Assembly: GCA_017856375.1 (NCBI GenBank)
Contig: JAFMFC010000005.1
Location: 1-50,691 of the forward strand
Origin: Ilumatobacteraceae bacterium
GTDB taxonomy: Bacteria; Actinomycetota; Acidimicrobiia; Acidimicrobiales; Ilumatobacteraceae
Direction: 5' to 3'
DNA: 50,691 bases
The notes under the pieces were generated by a model. It made no database searches. It was given only the letters and a program-made list of their open reading frames with translations, and was not told the DNA's origin. Below, in pieces: positions 1 through 7,989 of this stretch. The position numbers and the translations under genes are program-made. Numbering within the stretch: position 1 is the stretch's first letter; the number at the start of each line of letters is the position of its first letter.

Positions 1-336
<336 letters not shown>

Positions 337-567
337 GAACTTGCCCGGGTCGAAACCCGAACAGAATTCCGGAAAGTACACGACACCCAATTTTCTGCGA
401 TCAATTCGATCCCAGAGTTGAAGCGCCGTGTCCTGCCGATCGGGTGCTCACCCGACCGGTTACTAAATGGTTGGCCGGACTCTCGTCCGACCAGAATTGA
501 CAGACAGCAAGACATGGGGTTTTCGACCCTGCCCTACTGCCCGCACTGGCGTTCAGTCTTCTCTTCC

Positions 568-583
568 GTTTTCAAGGAGCACA
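568..583 (-). promoter_or_regulatory. Candidate boxA antitermination element in rRNA leader
   Basis: Minus strand reads TGTGCTCCTTGAAAACGG, resembling bacterial rRNA boxA (TGCTCTTTGAAAA-like), between predicted promoter and 16S. Confidence 0.6.
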
Positions 584-655
584 TCCACTGCTCACTCGGT
601 AACCCGGAGGTGAGCCGCGGAAACCTTTGACCAGCTGGCCAAAGGGCGGAGTGAG

Positions 656-684
656 AATCTAGCGACTAGGTCCCACAGCGTCAA
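656..684 (-). promoter_or_regulatory. Predicted rRNA operon promoter: TTGACG-N17-TAGATT
   Basis: Minus strand: TTGACG (684-679), 17-nt spacer, TAGATT (661-656), about 310 nt upstream of the 16S 5' end. Confidence 0.65.
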
Positions 685-768
685 CCTGCGAACGCGGAAT
701 TCCTTGATTTTATTGGCTCTCAGGCGGCCAATCCCCGCAAACCCTAACGGGTATTGGGTTTGGGCGAA

Positions 769-2046
769 TCAGGACCCGAAATCGAGCAAGTGATACGTGG
801 TCTTTCCTTTGCGCAGCAGCATCCATCGACCATGCAACAACGCCAGGCGATCCAGACGCGCGTGTTCATCGACTTGCTCGCCGTTGGCCCGCACACTGCG
901 CTGTTGCAGCAATCGACGAGCTTCGGAATTCGACGCTGCAAGCCCAGTGGTGACCAACACGCCAATCGGATCATGCAACGTCGCAGTCCCCATCGTTGTC
1001 ACGGGTACTTCAGCGCAAATCTGGCGCATCGCTTCGAGGGAGGCAGTCACGGGATTGGCGCCAAACAACACATCAGCCGCTTGATCCGCCGCGTCGGCCG
1101 CCGCGTTGCCGTGCACGAGAGACGTCATCTCGTGAGCCAACGTACGTTGTGCTACTCGCGACTCAGGTCGCTCACGCTGCTCAGCCAACACGCCGACGAT
1201 TTCATTCATTGGGCGAAGCGAAAACTGCGGCAAGAAGCGCTCGATGTCAAGGTCGCTCACCTGCATCCAGAACTGTCGAAATTGATACGGCGAGGTCTTG
1301 ATCGGATCGAGCCACACTGCCCCGCTCGCGGTCTTGCCAAACTTCGTGCCATCCGCTTTGGTGATCAACGGCCACGTCAATCCATAGCCACCACGACCGA
1401 GCACCTTGCGGATCAAATCGATTCCGACGGTGATGTTGCCCCACTGGTCGGAACCTCCCAATTGCATTTCGCAGTTGAAGTGCTCACACAGATGTCGGAA
1501 GTCGTTTGCTTGCAGCAGCATGTAACTGAACTCGGTGTAGCTGAGCCCATTGGTATCGGCCAAACGTGATTTGACCGAATCCTTGGCGACCATTTGATTT
1601 ACCGTGACGTGCTTACCCACCTCACGTAGAAAAGTAAGCATCGGAACCTTGGCGGTCCAATCTGCATTGTTGACGAGAATCGCAGAGTTGCTTCCCTTTC
1701 CGAAGTCGAGAATCCGCTCCAACTGTCCGGAGATTTTGTCGACATTTGCACGGAGAGTCTCCTCGTCAAGCAGGTTGCGCTCCTCGCTTCGCCCGGAGGG
1801 ATCACCCACCATTCCCGTGGCACCACCAGCCAACACGATGGGCCGATGTCCGAGCAGCTGCAGGCGGCGCAACGAAACCTGCCCCAAGAGGTGACCCACG
1901 TGCAACGAATCTGCGGTGGGATCAAAACCGACATACGCCGTGATCGGCGCAGTTGCGCACCGGGCAGAAAGCTCCTCGCGACTTGTGGAGTCGTGGATCA
2001 ATCCACGGGATGCAAATTCCGCGACGATGTCGCCGGGCGAGGTCAC
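769..2046 (-). CDS. tyrS: Tyrosyl-tRNA synthetase
   Basis: Full-length ORF; YVGFDPTADSLHVGHL (HIGH-like) and KFGKT motifs, QLGGSDQWGNI, C-terminal S4-like region. Confidence 0.97.
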   Translation of the reverse strand: MTSPGDIVAEFASRGLIHDSTSREELSARCATAPITAYVGFDPTADSLHVGHLLGQVSLRRLQLLGHRPIVLAGGATGMVGDPSGRSEERNLLDEETLRANVDKISGQLERILDFGKGSNSAILVNNADWTAKVPMLTFLREVGKHVTVNQMVAKDSVKSRLADTNGLSYTEFSYMLLQANDFRHLCEHFNCEMQLGGSDQWGNITVGIDLIRKVLGRGGYGLTWPLITKADGTKFGKTASGAVWLDPIKTSPYQFRQFWMQVSDLDIERFLPQFSLRPMNEIVGVLAEQRERPESRVAQRTLAHEMTSLVHGNAAADAADQAADVLFGANPVTASLEAMRQICAEVPVTTMGTATLHDPIGVLVTTGLAASNSEARRLLQQRSVRANGEQVDEHARLDRLALLHGRWMLLRKGKTTYHLLDFGS

Positions 2047-2055
2047 GCAAAGATG

Positions 2056-3444
2056 TTAGGTGAGCAGGCCTCGCAGCTGATTGACCTTCGTGGCGAATCG
2101 CTGAATCTGAACAGCCACCGCCTGCGGTCCTCCCCCACCGGGAGACGTGCGATTGGCCACGCCGCGACGAATGACGGCCACGGCATCGGCACCGAGGCGC
2201 GAGTCTGCGCCAACCAAGTCGACAAAAGAGCGACCACCTCCAAGCGCGTTGCGAACCAGTTCCCCGACTATCGAATGAGCCTCCCGGAACGGAGTTCCAC
2301 GGGAGACCAACCATTCCGCAACGTCGGTGGCATAGAGGAACTCGTCGTTGGCCGCAGCACTCAATCGAACCGCATCGAACGTGGCGGTTTGCACCATGCC
2401 ACTCACCGCAGCAATCGCCAGGCTCACCTGATCAAAGGAGTCGAACAAGGGCTCCTTGTCTTCCTGGAGATCCCGGTTGTAGCTGAGCGGCAGGCCTTTC
2501 AGCGTGGCCAGCAGACCAGTGAGATTGCCGATCAATCGACCCGACTTTCCCCTTGTCAGTTCCGCGATGTCAGCGTTCTTCTTTTGCGGAAGCATCGATG
2601 AGCCCGTGGCGTACCGGTCATCAAGCGTGGCAAAGCCAAACTCAGTCGAAGTCCACAACACCCACTCTTCTCCGATACGAGAAAGATGGGTGCCGATAAG
2701 CGCGAGGACAAACAACAACTCCGCCACGAAATCGCGGTCGGATACGGCGTCCATTGAGTTCTCAAATCGAGCGGCGAATCCAAGTTCTCGCGCCGAGAAA
2801 TCCGGATCAAGCGGCAAGGAACTGCCTGCTGTGGCACCTGCTCCAAGTGGCGAGACGTCAACTCGACGCAATGCATCCTGCAATCGCTCCACATCACGCA
2901 ACAAGGCCCACGAATGCGCAAGCAGATGGTGGGCTAGCAACACGGGCTGAGCCCTCTGCACGTGCGTATAGGCCGGAATAACCAATCCCGATTCGCTCAC
3001 TCCTGCGCGACCGGCTGCCACCGAGAACGTTTCTGCAAGTTCGAGCAATGCAACGGCAAGCGAGCGGAACTCCCGCTTGCACCAGAGACGTAATGCAGTG
3101 ACGCACTGATCGTTTCTGCTGCGTCCCGTGTGCAGCTTGCCACCGACAGGGCCTGCAAGCTCTGTCACGCGCCTCTCAATCGCCGTATGAATGTCTTCGT
3201 CGGATGGCTGAAAGACGAAGGCTCCCAACTGCATCTCGTCATGCACCGCACCGAGGGCTTGCAGAATTGTCGTTGCTTCCTGTTCGTCGAGAATGCCAAC
3301 ATGTCGAAGCATCTTCACGTGGCCCATCGAACCCGCCAGATCGTCGTAGGCCAGTCGCACATCGAACCCGATGCTTTCGGTGAACCGCATCAACTCATCC
3401 GCGGAACCTGAAGACAAGCGACCATGCCACAACGGCCCACTCAT
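2056..3444 (-). CDS. argH: Argininosuccinate lyase (start set at ATG 3444, inside the longer ORF)
   Basis: MSGPLWHGRLSS..., signature GSSMLPQKKNAD; ATG overlaps the argR stop codon. Confidence 0.96.
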   Translation of the reverse strand: MSGPLWHGRLSSGSADELMRFTESIGFDVRLAYDDLAGSMGHVKMLRHVGILDEQEATTILQALGAVHDEMQLGAFVFQPSDEDIHTAIERRVTELAGPVGGKLHTGRSRNDQCVTALRLWCKREFRSLAVALLELAETFSVAAGRAGVSESGLVIPAYTHVQRAQPVLLAHHLLAHSWALLRDVERLQDALRRVDVSPLGAGATAGSSLPLDPDFSARELGFAARFENSMDAVSDRDFVAELLFVLALIGTHLSRIGEEWVLWTSTEFGFATLDDRYATGSSMLPQKKNADIAELTRGKSGRLIGNLTGLLATLKGLPLSYNRDLQEDKEPLFDSFDQVSLAIAAVSGMVQTATFDAVRLSAAANDEFLYATDVAEWLVSRGTPFREAHSIVGELVRNALGGGRSFVDLVGADSRLGADAVAVIRRGVANRTSPGGGGPQAVAVQIQRFATKVNQLRGLLT

Positions 3445-3929
3445 TGCTTGACCTTTCGCTTCTGCCCGATCCCAGCAAGGCGTTCGATTTCCCGCGCCAA
3501 TTTGATGGCGCCATACTCCGGTGAAGCAACGCAAAACAGCGTGTCGTCGCCGGCAACCGTGCCGGCGACGCCTTCGAGTCGCGAACGATCGAGCGCAGAG
3601 GCCACGACATGCGCACACCCCGGCGGCGTTCGCACGATGACGATGGGGTTACTGACCGTTACCTCGGCCACCCATTCGGACAACACTCTGCGCAGCTGAT
3701 CCACCGGGGCAATTCGATTCGGTTCGAACTCGGGTATGGCGTACTCCGCTTCGCCGTCGGCAGCGCGAACTTTCACGGCACCGATCTCTTCCAAGTCACG
3801 AGATACCGTCGCCTGAGTGGCAGTGATGCCACGCTTCTTCAGCATCCGGAGAAGTTCTGGCTGGCTGGTCACCGACTGACCAGAAATCACCTCAGCGATG
3901 ATTCGCTGACGTTGCACTTTTGATGCCAC
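3441..3929 (-). CDS. argR: Arginine repressor
   Basis: N-terminal winged-helix ATQATVSRDLEEIGAVKV and C-terminal VAGTVAGDDTLFCV; located in arg operon. Confidence 0.95.
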   Translation of the reverse strand: MASKVQRQRIIAEVISGQSVTSQPELLRMLKKRGITATQATVSRDLEEIGAVKVRAADGEAEYAIPEFEPNRIAPVDQLRRVLSEWVAEVTVSNPIVIVRTPPGCAHVVASALDRSRLEGVAGTVAGDDTLFCVASPEYGAIKLAREIERLAGIGQKRKVKQ

Positions 3930-4831
3930 TACTGAGCTCCTTCACTGGCCAACCAGGCGAACACGGCACGAGCCGAACTCAATCGATGGTGGGCCTGACG
4001 AATCACCCTGCTTTGCGCGCCATCAATCACGTCTGCAGAAACTTCCTCCCCACGATGGGCAGGAAGACAATGCATAAAGATCGCGCGAGGATCCGCATTC
4101 GACATCGTTTCTGCGGTCACTTGGAACGGTGAGAAGACCGCCAGGCGAATCTCACGCTCCTCTTCTTGACCCATGCTCGTCCAAGTGTCGGTGTGCACGG
4201 CAATCACGCCTTCCACCGCCAATCGAGGATCACGGTACTGCTCTACTGAAGGTGCGCCAGCGGCAAGTAGCCCCTGAAGCTCCTCGTCCGTTGCGTCATA
4301 CCCGGCGGGGCACGCCAAGCGAACGTGCATGCCGAGCAAGGCGCATGCCCAGCTGAGCGAACGGGCAACGTTGTTGAAGTCACCGACCCAGGCAACGGAC
4401 TTTCCCGACAAATCACCGAATTCCTCCGCCATCGTGATCATGTCGGCAATCGCCTGCAACGGATGTTCGAGGTCGCTCAACAAATTGACGATCGGAATCG
4501 TCGAGACGGCGGCCATTCTCCTCAGCGTCTCGTGATCGAAAACTCTGGCTGCAATCAGGGCGTGGTAGCCGGCAAGAACACGAGTGATGTCTTCGACTGA
4601 CTCACGCACGTCCATCCCGACCTCGTCACCACGGGTGTACACGGGGTGGCCCCCCAACTGGACGATTGCCGCTTCGCTCGAGTGTCGCGTGCGCGCCGAA
4701 GGCTTCTCGAAGATCAGAGCGGCGGTCTTTCCCGAGAGCGGACTTCCCAACGATTCGGGTTTCTGCAACCCAGACGTGACCAGTTTCCGCAGACTCTGCG
4801 ATGACAATTGTTTGATCTCCAACAAATTCAC
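3929..4831 (-). CDS. argF: Ornithine carbamoyltransferase
   Basis: FEKPSARTR, DLEHPLQ, HCLPAHRGEEV motifs; arg operon context. Confidence 0.93.
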   Translation of the reverse strand: MNLLEIKQLSSQSLRKLVTSGLQKPESLGSPLSGKTAALIFEKPSARTRHSSEAAIVQLGGHPVYTRGDEVGMDVRESVEDITRVLAGYHALIAARVFDHETLRRMAAVSTIPIVNLLSDLEHPLQAIADMITMAEEFGDLSGKSVAWVGDFNNVARSLSWACALLGMHVRLACPAGYDATDEELQGLLAAGAPSVEQYRDPRLAVEGVIAVHTDTWTSMGQEEEREIRLAVFSPFQVTAETMSNADPRAIFMHCLPAHRGEEVSADVIDGAQSRVIRQAHHRLSSARAVFAWLASEGAQ

Positions 4832-6036
4832 GACAGCACCTCCCGAAGAATCTCGAGTGCCTGACCGATCTCATCTGTCGAAACAGTGAGCGGAGGCGCC
4901 AAACGCAAGCGCGTCGATGTGACGGCGTTCACCACGAGACCTCGAGCCAGCAACTCGGCGGCGATCTTCTTGCTGTCGATGCCGGCTGCCAATTCGGCCG
5001 CCAACAACAACCCCGAACCATGCACCGCGACGACGTTCGGTGTCGCGAGCAATCCTTGCCGCAATTCGACACCTCGTTCACGAGCAAGTTTGGGCGCGTC
5101 GATCTCATGCATCGTGGCAATCACCGCGCGGGCAGCTGCAGTCGCAATGGCCGTTCCACTGAAGGTGCTGCCATGGTCTCCCGGCTTCATCACCTGTGCC
5201 ACTTCACGCTTGGCCCACACCGCACCAATCGGCATCCCATTGCCGAGCCCCTTGGCCATCGTCACGATGTCTGGCGATACCCCAGCCGACTGATAGCCGA
5301 ACCATGCCCCGGTTCTCCCGAAGCCCGTCTGCACTTCATCGATGATGAGCAATGCACCGTGATCACGACAAAGACGCTCGACTCCACGCAGATACTCGGT
5401 TGATGCCGGCACCACGCCGCCCTCACCCTGAATCGTCTCCAAGATGACTGCTCCAACGCTTGGTTGCAACGCTGCCGCAACCGCATCGAGTTCGCCGAAT
5501 GGCACGTGATGGAATCCCTCCGGCATCGGTTGAAATGGCTCATGTTTCTCCGGTTGACCAGTTGCAGCCAATGCGGCGAGCGTGCGGCCGTGGAAGCTAC
5601 CCAAAGCACTCACCACCGCGTGACGCCCTCGTCCTCCAAATTTTCGGGCAATCTTGAATGCCGCCTCGTTTGCCTCCGCACCGGAGTTACAGAAGAACAC
5701 CTGTCCGCCTCCGCCATGCAGGGCGTCAACCTGGATGGCAACTTCTGTGGCGACGGGATTGGCGAAGAAGTTGCTCACGTGCAGCAATGTGGAGGCTTGA
5801 TCGGCGATGGCGCGCGCAACGGCCGGATGTGAATGCCCAAGCGACGTGACGGCAAGCCCACAGAGAAAGTCGAGATACTCCTTGCCCGAATCGTCCCACA
5901 GACGAGTTCCCTCACCACGTACGAACATCACCTGTGGTGGACCAAAGACCGGAATGAACGGGCAGCCCGCTGACGACGGTCGCCCGGCGATCAGCGCCTG
6001 CGCGCGATCATGATCGAGAAACGCATGAGCTGTCAT
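4828..6036 (-). CDS. argD: Acetylornithine aminotransferase (start set at ATG 6036)
   Basis: Class III PLP aminotransferase: LLIIDEVQTGFGRTG, FCNSGAEANEAAFKIAR, AKGLGNGMPIGA. Confidence 0.94.
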   Translation of the reverse strand: MTAHAFLDHDRAQALIAGRPSSAGCPFIPVFGPPQVMFVRGEGTRLWDDSGKEYLDFLCGLAVTSLGHSHPAVARAIADQASTLLHVSNFFANPVATEVAIQVDALHGGGGQVFFCNSGAEANEAAFKIARKFGGRGRHAVVSALGSFHGRTLAALAATGQPEKHEPFQPMPEGFHHVPFGELDAVAAALQPSVGAVILETIQGEGGVVPASTEYLRGVERLCRDHGALLIIDEVQTGFGRTGAWFGYQSAGVSPDIVTMAKGLGNGMPIGAVWAKREVAQVMKPGDHGSTFSGTAIATAAARAVIATMHEIDAPKLARERGVELRQGLLATPNVVAVHGSGLLLAAELAAGIDSKKIAAELLARGLVVNAVTSTRLRLAPPLTVSTDEIGQALEILREVLS

Positions 6037-6923
6037 GTCGATCCTTTCACCAACATCGTGCCAACTCCCGCTTCGGTGAAGAGTTCGATCAACAGCACAT
6101 GCTCGACTCGTCCATCGAGGATGTGCGCATCGGGAACTCCCGCATCGAGCGCATGCAGGCAACTCTCCACCTTCGGGATCATTCCGCCATCGATGATCCC
6201 GGTTCGAATCATCTCGGCGATCTCGTCACGCGTTGCTTGTGCCACCAAACTCTGCACGTCTGATCGATCGCGCAGGACTCCAGGCACGTCGGTAAGAAAG
6301 ATCACCTTCTGCGCGCCGAGGGCACCCGCAATCGCCGCGGCAGCGGTATCTGCATTGACGTTGTACGCCTGACCGTGTCCATCACTCCCGATGGTCGCGA
6401 TCACTGGAACGGCTCCGTCGTTGAGAACCGAGTGAATAACCGTCGTATCGACCGAGGCGATGTCCCCCACGAACCCGAGCCGCGTATCACGCTGTCGTAC
6501 CCGCAGGAGTGCGGCATCTTGCCCGGAGATCCCCACTGCATGGGCGCCGTAGGAGTTGATCGCGTTCACGATCTGCGGATTGACATGGCCCAATAGCACC
6601 ATGCTGGCTATCTCAATCGTTTCTGCATCCGTGACACGCAAGCCATCGACGAACTCGGGCTTCTTGCCCAACCGTTCCATCATCGCGCTGATCTGTGGTC
6701 CACCCCCGTGTACCACGACTGGCTTCATACCTACGGCGCGCAGCAATGCGATGTCACGGGCAAATGACTGAATGGCGGTTGCTTCGTCGGATCCCGCCAA
6801 AGCATTCCCGCCGTATTTGACGACGATGATTCGATTCGCGAATCTCTGGATGTACGGCAATGATTCGACGAGCAACTCCCCTACCTCGCGCGGAGTCCAC
6901 TTGGCAGTGGTCCCAAGGCTCAC
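6033..6923 (-). CDS. argB: Acetylglutamate kinase
   Basis: VVKYGGNAL, VVVHGGGPQI, YNVNADTAAAAIA, FLTDVPGV. Confidence 0.96.
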   Translation of the reverse strand: MSLGTTAKWTPREVGELLVESLPYIQRFANRIIVVKYGGNALAGSDEATAIQSFARDIALLRAVGMKPVVVHGGGPQISAMMERLGKKPEFVDGLRVTDAETIEIASMVLLGHVNPQIVNAINSYGAHAVGISGQDAALLRVRQRDTRLGFVGDIASVDTTVIHSVLNDGAVPVIATIGSDGHGQAYNVNADTAAAAIAGALGAQKVIFLTDVPGVLRDRSDVQSLVAQATRDEIAEMIRTGIIDGGMIPKVESCLHALDAGVPDAHILDGRVEHVLLIELFTEAGVGTMLVKGST

Positions 6924-7942
6924 GGGAACATTCCGACTTTGGTCAAGCCGCTGGCCTCGTCCAATCCGAGCGCGACATTCGCGGCCTGAACGGCGCCACC
7001 TGACGCACCCTTGGCCAGATTGTCGAGCGCAGAAATCACCATCACCGTGTTCGTACGCTCGTCAAACCGGGCAGTGATGTGCACCGCATTCGTGCCGAGT
7101 GTCGCTTTCGTAGAGGGAGACGTCTTGTTCACCACCACGAATTGCTCGTGTCGATAAAAGTTCGAGAGAGCCGCAAGCAGCGAAGCAGACGTTGGCGCTT
7201 CGCCCCCGCTCGGCTTGGCGTAACACGTTGCCAAAATTCCCCGGTTCATGGGAGCGAGATGCGGCGTGAAGAGCACTTGCGCACCCGTCACTTGCTCGAT
7301 CTCCGGCGTATGTCGGTGATCGAGCAATCCATAGGCCGAGAAGTCCTCGTTCACGACACTGAACAACGACGAGTGTTTGACGGTGCGGCCCGCACCACTC
7401 ACGCCGGAAGCAGCGTCCACGATCACCGATTTCGGCTCGATCAGACCCATTTTCACGAGTGGTGCAATTGCGAGCGATGCCGCAGTCACGTAACAGCCGG
7501 GCGTGGCAATCAGACGCGCACCCACCAGTTCATCCCGGAACAATTCAGGAAGTCCGTAGCGAGCTTCGGCCAACAATGCTGCTTGACCATGTACGAATCC
7601 GTACCAACGCGGATACAGCGATGAATTCTTCAGCCGAAAGGCGGCCGAGAGGTCAACCACCAAACGAACCCGCTCCACCAACGAAGCAGCGACCTCGAGG
7701 GCGGCTTCATGCGGCAGACAGAGGAACACGACCTCTGCCATAGCCGCACGATCGGCGTAGAATTCCTCGAACACGAGGTTTGGGTAGCTCGCCTGTAGCG
7801 AGGGATACAGCGACGACGCCAGACTTCCCGCTGCCGAGTCCCCCGTTGCGTACACCACCTCAAAATGGGGGTGTGCCGCACAGATTCGTAGAAGCTCGAC
7901 ACCGGTAAAACCGGATGCGCCAATGATTGCTACCGATACCAT
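6920..7942 (-). CDS. argC: N-acetyl-gamma-glutamyl-phosphate reductase (start ATG 7942 preferred)
   Basis: VAIIGASGFTGVELLRI, TPGCYVTAASLAIAPL. Confidence 0.95.
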   Translation of the reverse strand: MVSVAIIGASGFTGVELLRICAAHPHFEVVYATGDSAAGSLASSLYPSLQASYPNLVFEEFYADRAAMAEVVFLCLPHEAALEVAASLVERVRLVVDLSAAFRLKNSSLYPRWYGFVHGQAALLAEARYGLPELFRDELVGARLIATPGCYVTAASLAIAPLVKMGLIEPKSVIVDAASGVSGAGRTVKHSSLFSVVNEDFSAYGLLDHRHTPEIEQVTGAQVLFTPHLAPMNRGILATCYAKPSGGEAPTSASLLAALSNFYRHEQFVVVNKTSPSTKATLGTNAVHITARFDERTNTVMVISALDNLAKGASGGAVQAANVALGLDEASGLTKVGMFP

Positions 7943-7948
7943 GACTGC

Positions 7949-7976
7949 ATAATCATACAACGCATTGCATGATTAT
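7949..7976. promoter_or_regulatory. Inverted repeat ATAATCAT-N12-ATGATTAT, candidate ArgR operator overlapping the argC promoter
   Basis: Perfect 8-bp arms in the 47-bp pheT-argC gap; overlaps a TATGAT -10-like element. Confidence 0.6.
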
Positions 7977-7989
7977 CCACGGATGGTCG

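Noticed and set aside
713-733. ATTGGC/GCCAAT hairpin between tyrS and the rRNA promoter
   Set aside because: Short 6-bp stem with no U-tract on the minus strand; function cannot be assigned.
738-762. CAAACCC/GGGTTTG inverted repeat just downstream of tyrS
   Set aside because: Could be a terminator, but there is no U-tract on the tyrS strand and the loop is 11 nt; too weak to call.
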